Assembly: GCF_024323335.1 (NCBI RefSeq)
Contig: NC_066580.1
Location: forward strand, 259,267,332-259,331,331
Direction: 5' to 3'
Origin: Lathyrus oleraceus
Lineage: Eukaryota > Streptophyta > Magnoliopsida > Fabales > Fabaceae
DNA: 64,000 bases
This document shows, in pieces, positions 55,919-64,000 of this stretch. The translations under genes were made by a program, and so were the position numbers. Numbering within the stretch: the first letter of the stretch is position 1; the number at the start of each line of letters is the position of its first letter. Below the pieces are notes generated by a model. The model had not been told where the DNA came from. It did no database searches and saw only the letters and a program-made list of their open reading frames with translations.

Positions 55919-55962
55919 AAGCTAATGACGTTAAACAAGCGCTGCGTGGGAGGCAACCCATG
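55919..55962 (+). promoter_or_regulatory. Conserved post-pol block with RNA hairpin (Athila)
   Basis: GACGTTAAACAAGCGCT then a hairpin: arms CGTGGG (55945-55950) and CCCATG (55957-55962), loop AGGCAA. Same position and loop as in the composite element, but the terminal pair is C-G here against G-C there and the next is G-U against T-A, so pairing is kept while the bases change. Confidence 0.7.
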
Positions 55963-56086
55963 GTTTTTCTTTCATTTTTACTTTTTCGCATTTATTTACA
56001 TTTATTTTTATTTTATTTTATCATATTTTGCATAGAGACTAAAAGTTTGAATGGTTTGCATTTTCAGGATCACTTTCTTAACTTTT

Positions 56087-57324
56087 ACAGGATGCATGGT
56101 TTTGATGACATGCGTGTTGCCTATAGAGACAATGCTCAGAGGGAGCGCTACATTGTTTTGTATCAGCGCCCTATGGCACCCACACGTTACCCTGATCAGC
56201 ACTGTATGGAGGCACTGGGTATCGAGCCGAGTATCAGATTCCTTCGCCACCAGCTCCACTGGGACGAAATTACTGATGACTTGAGTAACACATATAGGAA
56301 CCTGACTTTGGAGTTCCTGAGTTCATTCGACTATGACCAATATTCTGGACAAGATGGGTATGCTGCCTTCAGGCTCTTTGGAGTTGAGTACTCCTTCAGC
56401 CAGAAAGAGTTCGACGACTTATTGGGTTTCCAGACCACTCTTGATGCTATCCCGGAAACACCTATGGGATATTTCCTGGGTAAGGAGGTGGAGAAGTTTT
56501 GGAGTGATATATCAGGTGGCGGAAGCCAGGATCCATCTACGCAGTTATCTTATGTCATACATAACCCAGCCTTCAGATATTTTCATATGATATTAGCACA
56601 TTCCTTCTTGGGAAGACCGGATGCAGAGACACTACTGAGTGAAGAGGAGATCTTCCTATTATTTTGCGCATCCCAGTCTCGCCCAGTAGCATGTGGGAAC
56701 TTTTTATTGAATAATCGCAGTGGTATCTCTAGATCCACCGAAGGAGTCATCCATATTGGTGGAATCATCACACAGATTGATGTCGCTTTAGGTCTGTCTC
56801 GCATGCTGTCACATATTCGGATCTACTGTGGATACACTACCATGGACATCGATTTCTGTTTGACCAGAGGATTGATGAGGAGAGCCTCTTTCCACCCATG
56901 TTAGTTCCGATTGCTAGTCGACAGTGAGGCCATCCATTATTTCACACTGCCAGACCCTATGATGACCAGTGTGCATGATCCAGCGAATTGGAGTTATGCT
57001 CTAAAGGGCCAGGGAGAGACCGTCGAGGCACCGAGATCGCCACCCGTTGCTGAATACACGCCTACACCACCATATCCTAGAATCACTGTTTTCTCTAATA
57101 ATCATTCATTGCAGACACCCGACATACACACCCAGATTGCTGAGTGCCGTAGAGAGATTGCAGAGCTTAGACAGGAAGTGGCGGACCTAACTTTACAGAT
57201 GGGAGTGTCTGATCTCACCCATGTTACTGAAGCCGATTGTCTATATCAGGAGATCGCAGAGCTCAGGCAGGAGATAGCCGTGCTCCGTGGATCCACTCAG
57301 GCAGACGACACCCCTAATACCTGA
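56087..57324 (+). pseudogene. Athila ORF A, Athila-type domain with C-terminal coiled coil
   Basis: The frame is open from 55960, but the first about 43 codons are low-complexity T-rich sequence (hydrophobic when translated), so I place the likely start at MHGFDDMRVAYRDNAQRERY (about 56090). Core motifs: TYRNLTLEFLSSFDYD, FRLFGVEYSFSQKEFDDLLG, VIHNPAFRYFHMILAHSFLG, IHIGGIITQIDVALGLSRML. A TAG at 56902-56904 interrupts; the same frame continues LVDSEAIHYFTLPDPMM and ends in heptad-like EIAELRQEVADL and EIAELRQEIAVL at 57324. It occupies the place of the so-called env-like ORF of Athila/Calypso elements and resembles what I recall as the ATHILA ORF-1 family. Function unknown; I see no convincing membrane segment in the core. 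Confidence 0.75.
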
Positions 57325-57974
57325 TCTCACCATTTCATTTTATTTCTCTTTTATATATTTATCGTGTTTGCATTATCTATTTTATATTATCGCATTTGGA
57401 TATTATCTAAACTACTACTATACATTAGTATTTCTATTTTTTATCTATATATGTTTTATATTTATTTTATTTTCATTTTAACTTTTCAGTTATTTATTTA
57501 TTTATATTTAATTTCTGTTTTTGTTTTTGTTTTAGTTTCACTTTTTATTTTCGTTTTTACTTTTATAAAATTATGCAAGTCAAAGAAACTAGGAGAATCA
57601 CAAGACAAATGCTATCCAGACCCCTCAAAGCCAAAAGACAAGAGAAGCCCAAACCAAAGGACCAAAATCTGGCCCAGCCAGATTTTGCCTTGTGGCGCCC
57701 GCCATAGGACCTGTGGCGCCCGCCACAGCGTCTGTAAATGGTCGGGGCAGACCCCTTTTCTTCACCATTTTTGCATATTACAACCTCCCAAACCCATTTT
57801 TTCACCTTGAGAAAACATCCTTGAACCCACAAAAAGCTCATACTTTCCTAACCACCATACCACACAAATCATTAATCCACTTTCCATTTTCGATTTCATC
57901 CCCCGGATTTTGTAAAAATCCAACCTTTTCACCAAACACTTCATCTTCTTCATCCACTTTCCAAGAGCATTCAA
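57325..57974 (+). other. Spacer between Athila ORF A and ORF B
   Basis: 57330-57590 is T-rich low-complexity sequence. Two GC dyads GTGGCGCCCGCCAT and GTGGCGCCCGCCAC lie at 57692-57705 and 57713-57726, the inverted-centre version of the dyads in the LTRs. The rest looks like a leader for ORF B. Confidence 0.6.
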
Positions 57975-59360
57975 ATGGAGTTCAACGGATTCACGCTTCG
58001 AGGAGGGAAACCAGGGGAGAGACAAAGAAAAATCATTGAACGGTTGCAAAATCGGGAAATCCTCCCGACAAGGTATGTTGACGAAAATTGTCTCTATACT
58101 TTAGGTATCTACCATAGCGTTTTTCATTTATTAGACAACTTAGGTTTGTATAATTTCTTTACAAATAAAGAACCCACCTATGAGCGGCTGACAATCGAAC
58201 TTTTAAGTTCCTTAATTTATATTGTCAGCCCTAACACTGCTAGCACAGTCGATACTATCAAATTTAGAATGTTTGCTGTTGAATACCAATTCAGTACCGA
58301 TGAACTAGCCAGCCTGTTAGGGATCCCTCATGGGGAAGGTGCTATTTGTGAGGCCCCTTTGGATTCCGAATGGTCTGTTGAGGTATTTTCCTTCTGGGAG
58401 CGTTTATCAAACACTTCCATAAACTCTTTTGAAGGAGTTCTTGCCTCAACTATCCATAACCCGACCATCAGAGTTTTTAGATATCTGTTGGCATGCACTA
58501 TTTTTGGCCGGGAAAATCCAAATAAGGTTAATGCTAGAGAGCTTCTATATTTGCAAGGAAGCCTCACAAATAGGAGAATTAATTCGGTTCCGTTCATGCT
58601 CGCCCATATGATTTTAACTCTGAATAAGGCGGGACCGATTTCTTTTGGTGGATTGATTACGTCTATTGCTCGGGCACTTAACATGAACAATGAGATGACT
58701 ACCCTAGACCCCTTACCTCATCGCACAATTAACTTAAAATTTCCGAGAGACATGAAATTGTGCCGTTTAAGGAGAGAAGGAGGTTATACACTTATGATTC
58801 ATGGTGTAGCCATCCCATCTGTTATTCTACGTGATGAGAGGAATTGGACCTACGATTTAGATGCTCCACCTATTTTAGGTCCTCTTCCTCCTAACATTCC
58901 TGATGAGGCGGGACCAGACACTAATGATGAATATGATCGGAGAGAGAGATCTCCCGTACCCCATGTGTCCCCCCATCATCCTTCACCACCACACACCGCA
59001 CCATCTTCTTCTTCTGCAAGTACCACTCCTGGCTTCTTCATTACAGAAGAGATGTGGCGTGACCACATGGCTAGAGAGCAGAGGCAGGATGACCTACTCT
59101 CTACCATCCAGCAACAAATGGCGGACAACATGAGCTTTATGCAAGAATCGCAGCGGAGGACAGACAGGTCCTACGAAACTGTTCTACAGTCTCTGCTTGC
59201 GATAACAAATACACAAGCCCGTCAGCAACAACACAACCAGCGACACATGGAACTCATCGAAGCTACTCAAGGTTCCATTCTTGGTAACCTTCGAGAGGTG
59301 AGGACCGCTCAGAATGCCCTGCAGGCGAGGATGGATCAGAGAGACCGTCGTCGTACCTGA
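57975..59360 (+). CDS. Athila ORF B, second Athila-type domain protein, intact
   Basis: 461 codons without interruption, ATG at 57975. Core residues about 30-280 share the pattern of ORF A: LYTLGIYHSVFHLLDNLGLY, TYERLTIELLSSLIYI, FRMFAVEYQFSTDELASLLG, STIHNPTIRVFRYLLACTIF, ISFGGLITSIARALNMN. Then DMKLCRLRREGGYTLMIHG, a Pro/Ser-rich linker (about 315-355) and a long polar helical C-terminus rich in Q, R and E (about 360-461) likely to form a coiled coil. No signal peptide or membrane segment is evident. It follows ORF A after a 650-bp spacer and precedes the PPT region. Function unknown; the env-like label often given to this position is not supported by anything I see. Confidence 0.8.
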   Translation: MEFNGFTLRGGKPGERQRKIIERLQNREILPTRYVDENCLYTLGIYHSVFHLLDNLGLYNFFTNKEPTYERLTIELLSSLIYIVSPNTASTVDTIKFRMFAVEYQFSTDELASLLGIPHGEGAICEAPLDSEWSVEVFSFWERLSNTSINSFEGVLASTIHNPTIRVFRYLLACTIFGRENPNKVNARELLYLQGSLTNRRINSVPFMLAHMILTLNKAGPISFGGLITSIARALNMNNEMTTLDPLPHRTINLKFPRDMKLCRLRREGGYTLMIHGVAIPSVILRDERNWTYDLDAPPILGPLPPNIPDEAGPDTNDEYDRRERSPVPHVSPHHPSPPHTAPSSSSASTTPGFFITEEMWRDHMAREQRQDDLLSTIQQQMADNMSFMQESQRRTDRSYETVLQSLLAITNTQARQQQHNQRHMELIEATQGSILGNLREVRTAQNALQARMDQRDRRRT

Positions 59361-60469
59361 TCCCGTCGTCCACCTCAGGATGGCGAGGGCACTAGTGGTC
59401 AGCAATAGGTTGCCAGGTAACCCATCCTTATCTTATTTCGAAACATTGAGGACAATGTTCGATTTAAGTGTGGGAGGAGCATTTATCGTTTTCCTTTTAT
59501 TTTCAGTTTTATTTGCATGAGTCTGACGAGTCACCGAATATAGTAGATCTTCAGTATAACCTAATCTCCCCATACCTTTAGCCCCACCAAAAATTTTTGC
59601 AAAAGAAAAAAGTGTTATTACGAAAGTTTTCAGGTTTTAAAGACATGTTTTGAGTAAGGATGCGGTGACTTGGGAGAACTTTGCGAAACATCAGTATCTT
59701 TTTTAGCACCATAAACTTCGTAAATATAGGAATCATTCCCGAAACCCCATATACCATGGCCTTAATCATCATTTCCGTATAAGTCCTCAGTAGTTTATCG
59801 TAGCAGTCAGCTCCGACCTACGCATCCTCTACGTAGGGGACCGATGCAAATAAGTGAATGATCCAGAAAAACAAAAAAACAAAAGAAAGCAAAAAGGAAA
59901 CTCCGGTATAGGTGACCCTCACAAAGTCATTTAAACCAAAGGATTGTAAAAAATTGCTAGAAAAAGAAAAAGAAAAAGAAAAAGAAAAAGAAAGAAACTC
60001 ACCCACTGTTGGTTGGTTCAGAGGTATATGGCACTGAACTCGGTAGGGCGGATTACGATCCGATCCCCCACAACTACAGTTGGGTCCAATAAAAGGGTTT
60101 ACACATATTTATGTGCCAGAAAACCCATGCTCAGATCATAATCACTAATAGGCCACTCTACTATGAAGCATGTACGGATAACAAGCTTAATGTGATTGCG
60201 CTTGAATGAAAAGGACACAAAAGAGATGAAGAGGCAGGCCTAGGTATTGTGGGATAATATGGGTTGGTTAATATAGGAATGAAGTTTATGTCCGTATTTG
60301 CGGATTAGTGTCATCATGATACCCTTAGTTCACTCAGTTAGTACCTATCACTTCATCCCGACTTGAACTTAGAATTTTTACCTGAAGCACTCGTTTACAC
60401 CAGTTTTTCTTTCATGAGCTTTATAATGTTTTGCTTGAGGACAAGCAAAGGTTTAAGTGTGGGAGAGTT
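59361..60469 (+). other. Athila 3' non-coding tail and PPT
   Basis: Contains a PPT-like block TTGAGGACAATG...TTTAAGTGTGGGAGGAG at 59447-59480, a GAAAAA repeat (59961-59996), and the PPT GTGTGGGAGAGTT ending at 60469 just before the 3' LTR. No ORF worth calling. Confidence 0.7.
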
Positions 60470-62328
60470 TGATAACACTAAAATTTACGTATTTTCGACT
60501 CCGATTTCACATGCATTCTAGTTGTTTTATTGTCATTTTGTTGTGTTATTACTGTGTTTTCCTTTGTTTTTCAGATTTTTACTTTAATCTGAGCCCCGAT
60601 CGAGAAAAGGAGCGAAAAAGGGCTAAAAACCCTAAATTCTAGTTGTTTTATTATCATTTTGTTGTGTTATTACTGTGTTTTCCTTTTTTTTTTAGGTTTT
60701 TACTTTAATCAGAGCCCTGATCGAGAAAAGAAGCGAAAAAGGGCTAAAAACCCTAAAATTCAGCATTTTGTGCTTATGGCCTACCCAATGGCGGGCGCCA
60801 CAGACCAAGCCATGACGTGTCAAACTCAACTTCCCTCAACTCCCACGTTTCCCCACTACATCCATTAAGGCGCCTCACTTTGGCCTTGTGGCGGGCGCCA
60901 TAAGAGGAAAAACGGTTCCCTCCTATTTTCAAGTTGAAGGGCATCCAAGTCATTTCCATCTTTTTACTTGCTTATAAATAGAAACGCGAATTCACTTTTA
61001 CAATCATCCAAACTTAGAGCAGAGGCAAACTCAGAAGCAACTTTGTTTCACTTAGGCATATATTCAGTATTTTATAGTGGTAATCGCTTCGCATTGGAGT
61101 GTTACCATAATTGTGTAATCAAGTCTGTGATAGAGTCTGTAATCGAGTTTGGAGCACTTTGGAAGGAAGTTAATCCTGCCGCCATTTTCATTTCCGCATT
61201 GCAATTTACTCAGCCCTCCGATTGGAGCAGGTTTTTATTACTCGTCTTTATTTTATTTATTTCCCGCACTCGCTTTTACTTTATTTATTTCCCTGCACTC
61301 GCTTTTACTTTATTTATTTCCCCGCACTCGCTTTTACTTTATTTATTTCCTCGCACTCGCTTTAAATTATTTATTTCCTCGCACTCGCTTTAAATTATTT
61401 ATTTCCTCGCACTCACTTTAAATTATTTATTTCCTCGCACTCGCTTTAAATTATTTATTTCCTCGCACTCGCTTTAAATTATTTATTTCCCACACCCGCA
61501 CTACTTTTATTTACTTTTCGCACTCGCACTAATTTTATTTAAATTAATGCACTTTTATTTTACCATGTCTAACTAAATCTAAAAGGTTAGAATGTAAGGA
61601 TCGTAATTAAACCGATAATCCGTACCATTGTTCGTAGAAACACTTAAGGGCTATTTTAACTTTCAACTTAAGTTTTCCCGCACTTCAATTCCGTTGGGTA
61701 AGATCGAAAGCCATCCAACGTCTTGATAAACTTAATTATTTTTAACTATTTCAAAAACAGCGAAATCGCTTTGTTTAGTTCATTAGGAGTTTTTAACATT
61801 AAGAAGAAAAGAGATTTTAAAACTATTTTCGGACGCGTTTATAAGTTTAGAGTCTGGTTCGTAAGAATCTCTTTTGGTTAAGAAGTCTAGGTTATAATAC
61901 TTTTCAACTTAGTCAAGATACTATATTTCTTAAAAATAGGTTTACTACTCTAACGCAATGCGCACCTTTTTATAAGTGACAATAAGAGGGTTTGATTAGG
62001 GAGTACAACTCGGTTCTGAATACGCAAAAGCGACAGTTCCCGTTAAATTAGTTCTTTTCAAAGTAGCAAACATTGCCCATAAGTAGTTCTATTAGCAAGT
62101 ACTTGGATTATCAATTGGTTACATGAATTACATTCGACCCTGTCTTTATTAATTAAATCTATTTAAATACTTTACTTTTCATTGCACACTACAAAAACAC
62201 CTATTTTGATTTCCTTTGATAAACACCATAACAACAGATAACTATAGTTTGACACTTGGTCTCTGTGGATTCGACAATCTTTTATATTACTCTGACGCGT
62301 TCGTATACTTGCGAAAAACACCGCATCA
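60470..62328 (+). repeat. Athila 3' LTR
   Basis: 1859 bp. It has a tandem duplication of about 121 bp (60518-60638 and 60639-60759) absent from the 5' LTR, and two GC dyads (60788-60801, 60888-60901) where the 5' LTR has three. TATA box 60973-60981; minisatellite 61247-61520. Ends CCGCATCA followed by the TSD CACAA. Confidence 0.95.
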
Positions 62329-62333
62329 CACAA

Positions 62334-62424
62334 CAAGCAGATTATATCACACAAACAAGTATTCAAACATAAAATATACAATTATATACACATAAAAAAG
62401 TAGGCTAAACCCACTGAGGACTAC
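62334..62424 (-). other. Ogre copy C 5' leader, PBS-proximal part
   Basis: Short leader between the PBS and the Athila insertion point; continues at 48629 on the other side of Athila. Confidence 0.65.
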
Positions 62425-62442
62425 TCCCCAGCAGAGTCGCCA
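62425..62442 (-). promoter_or_regulatory. Primer binding site of Ogre copy C
   Basis: On the minus strand TGGCGACTCTGCTGGGGA, which I recall as the tRNA-Arg-type PBS of Ogre elements. It orients copy C leftward and places its LTR to the right. Confidence 0.82.
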
Positions 62443-64000
62443 GTCAATTCATGTAAAGGTAAATTCATGACTATTAAACTATGGATAAACTTAACGTCAA
62501 TAAAACCATAGTCGCCACCGCGCTTTTGTTGTTTCTAAAGGAAAGGGGAAAAGTACGAACAAAACCCAAAGATAAGAAGTTTTCAAATCAAAACTAATAA
62601 AATGCCAGAGATTATAGGTAAGGGGGTTGATTACACAGAGGGAAGATGTTAGCACCCAAAGTGTCCAAGGTATTCCTAGGGAGCCCTTTTTTATGTGTGT
62701 ATGTGTCTTTGGTATAAAAGATGTTTGCAATAAATAGAGTGTGGGGATGAGAAAAGAATTCATTAATTATATTTTTGTGTTTGACAAGACTTTCAGACTT
62801 GTGTTTACGTACCAACATAAAAATGAGGGATCAAAACCACGTAGTTCGTGGTATCAATTTCAAAATGAACAGATTGCTTTTAATAAAAGTTTAAATTTAG
62901 AAGAGGCGCAAAGGCCCAAAAGAATTTGAAAGAGTGTTAGTTCTTTTTGTCTTTTGAAATTTTAAGTCAATATGATTAGATTCATTTATAAGTTTGATTT
63001 AAGAAAAGAGTTTTAAAAATGCAATAGCATAAGGCTAAAGTTTCTAATTTGCAATGAAGTCTAAGTTTAGAAATCACAAGCAAAAAAGGTTTTTTTTCTT
63101 TAAAAGGGGGAGAGATTTGAAATTTAAGAAATGGGAGGAGATGAAAAGACTAATCCTAAGCAAGAATTAAAAGATAAGAGTTGAAAACATCCGACCAATG
63201 GGATGCAATCCAATAGACAAGAATGTCATATAGAAACCCATTTTTCCTTTGGACTTTAAGTCAATCAATATCAATAATAAAATAGTAATATGAAGAGCAA
63301 GGCATCAAATAAAGATAGCCACATCCAAGAAAGCAACTTCACAGTCTCCTTCTCAATCTTCCCATGTATTAGATGACATACTCCTTGATTGGCTCAGAAT
63401 CAGGCATTAGACACAAGTTCAAAGTAACATTTGCATCAAGACCATGTAGTAGATGAATTCATGTGGATCTCAATACTTGCATCAGATGGAAGCTCAAATC
63501 ACAATAACTTGGTCTCAGAAATGTTGGCATAGGCCAAGTCCTTTTGCATAGGGAATGTTGCCTAGTTCTAAGTCCAAAGCTTAGATCAAATCCAACAATC
63601 CACGCAAATAATTTTTTAGGGTTTTTGTAGTTTTATTAAGTATCTTAAAGTCCTAAGACCACAAACACAAACAAAATATACAATCACAATATATGGCTCA
63701 AGTGAGCAATGTGAAAAATGACATAAACATAAACAAGTTAAATGATATCTAAACGGAAAATGAAATGGTAAATGACTTAAATTTAAATTGCACAAAGTAA
63801 ATGACTTAAAATTAAAAGCAATAATAATAGGAGTTAGTCAAATGTTAGTGATTAGATGTTAGTGGTGTTTTGCTTTTCAATTGATTAAGTCATCCTTTGG
63901 AGAACACTCAACCCTTTATTCACAAGCATGGGTCCTTGAACTAAGACATCTTCCAAAGGAAGGAAAAAAGGCCAAGTTTCCACACAATACCATGAAAGGG
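62443..64000 (-). mobile_element. Ogre copy C 5' LTR (runs off the window)
   Basis: On the minus strand it has the Ogre LTR end signature GGTGCTAACATCTTCCC (about 62644-62660) and a second PBS-like GGTGGCGACTATG (about 62507-62519), 65-75 bp before the LTR end. The terminal bases ...GAATTGAC lack the canonical CA. The remainder is AT-rich without a credible ORF. The start of the LTR is outside the window. Confidence 0.72.

Larger units (their letters stand above)
48635..62328 (+). mobile_element. Athila element, complete with both LTRs and TSD
   Basis: 13694 bp. 5' LTR 48635-50419 (1785 bp), 3' LTR 60470-62328 (1859 bp), TGATAACACTAAAATT...CGCATCA. TSD CACAA at 48630-48634 and 62329-62333. 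PBS TGGCGCCGTTGCCGGGGA (tRNA-Asp type). Gene order: gag, PR, RT, RNase H, integrase, conserved hairpin block, ORF A, ORF B, PPT. By eye the final 739 bp of the LTRs differ at 21 sites (about 2.8%). Pol has several stops and frame breaks; ORF B is intact. It lies inside the leader of Ogre copy C, in opposite orientation. Confidence 0.95.

Noticed and set aside
55960..56089. N-terminal hydrophobic segment of ORF A as a signal peptide or membrane anchor
   Set aside because: It comes from T-rich low-complexity DNA before a better-placed ATG. Such tracts give hydrophobic translations by composition alone.
59961..59996. GAAAAA repeat as a functional element
   Set aside because: Simple repeat; a similar one in the composite element (12002-12026) is noted, but slippage-prone purine tracts near a PPT do not need a shared function.
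1..64000. tRNA, rRNA and other RNA genes; telomeric repeats; bacterial-type operons
   Set aside because: I looked for tRNA-like ends beyond the PBS motifs, telomere repeats and ribosomal motifs and saw none. A covariance-model scan would be needed to exclude small RNAs.

Overview
This is a plant nuclear genomic window made almost entirely of LTR retrotransposons nested inside one another. The Ogre/Tat-type elements (about 5 kb LTRs, tandem repeats in the 3' untranslated region, an extra ORF upstream of gag, an intron between protease and reverse transcriptase) point to a legume, most likely tribe Fabeae (Vicia/Pisum/Lathyrus/Lens); that assignment is inference. I see no intact host gene. The only recognisable host sequence is a fragment of a SEC61-alpha gene.

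Layout. (1) 1-22561, + strand: the 3' end of Ogre copy A. It has a 3' untranslated region, a 2.4-kb tandem array (1430-3845), a PPT, and a 3' LTR (4260-22561) that carries the SEC61-alpha fragment and is split by an Athila-like insertion. (2) 6602-19642: that insertion is a composite, LTR-internal-LTR-internal-LTR, with one CGCAT target duplication around the whole unit. Each internal part carries one 871-codon ORF in which Gag and protease are joined to an integrase C-terminal tail; RT, RNase H and the integrase core are absent. (3) 22562-39615, + strand: Ogre copy B, into whose integrase gene copy A inserted. It has the integrase end, a 3' untranslated region with its own tandem array (24528-25720), a PPT, and a 3' LTR (25905-39615). 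(4) 28370-36939: a young Tekay-like chromovirus (TSD ACCTG, LTRs of 2027 bp differing at about a dozen sites) lying inside copy B's LTR. (5) 39616-64000, - strand: Ogre copy C, hit by copy B in its RNase H region. Reading leftward from the right edge it has the 5' LTR, PBS, leader, ORF1, gag, protease, intron, RT and RNase H, all degenerate, with a 587-bp segment of the RT exon present three times. (6) 48635-62328: a complete Athila element (TSD CACAA, LTRs about 97% identical over the stretch I counted) inserted in the leader of copy C. It has gag, protease, RT, RNase H and integrase with several breaks, followed by two different ORFs of the same Athila-type domain family.

Insertion order inferred from nesting: copy C is oldest, then copy B in C, then copy A in B. 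The Athila composite (in A), the Tekay element (in B) and the Athila element (in C) are later additions.

Points most worth a second look: the recombined three-LTR composite and its fused Gag-protease-integrase-tail ORF; a small RNA hairpin just downstream of pol shared by both Athila families, with a compensatory base-pair change; two diverged Athila-type ORFs in one element; a triplicated exon segment in copy C that carries its own splice acceptor each time; a SEC61-alpha fragment inside an Ogre LTR; PBS-like motifs inside all three Ogre LTRs; and clustered short palindromes in the LTRs of three unrelated element families.
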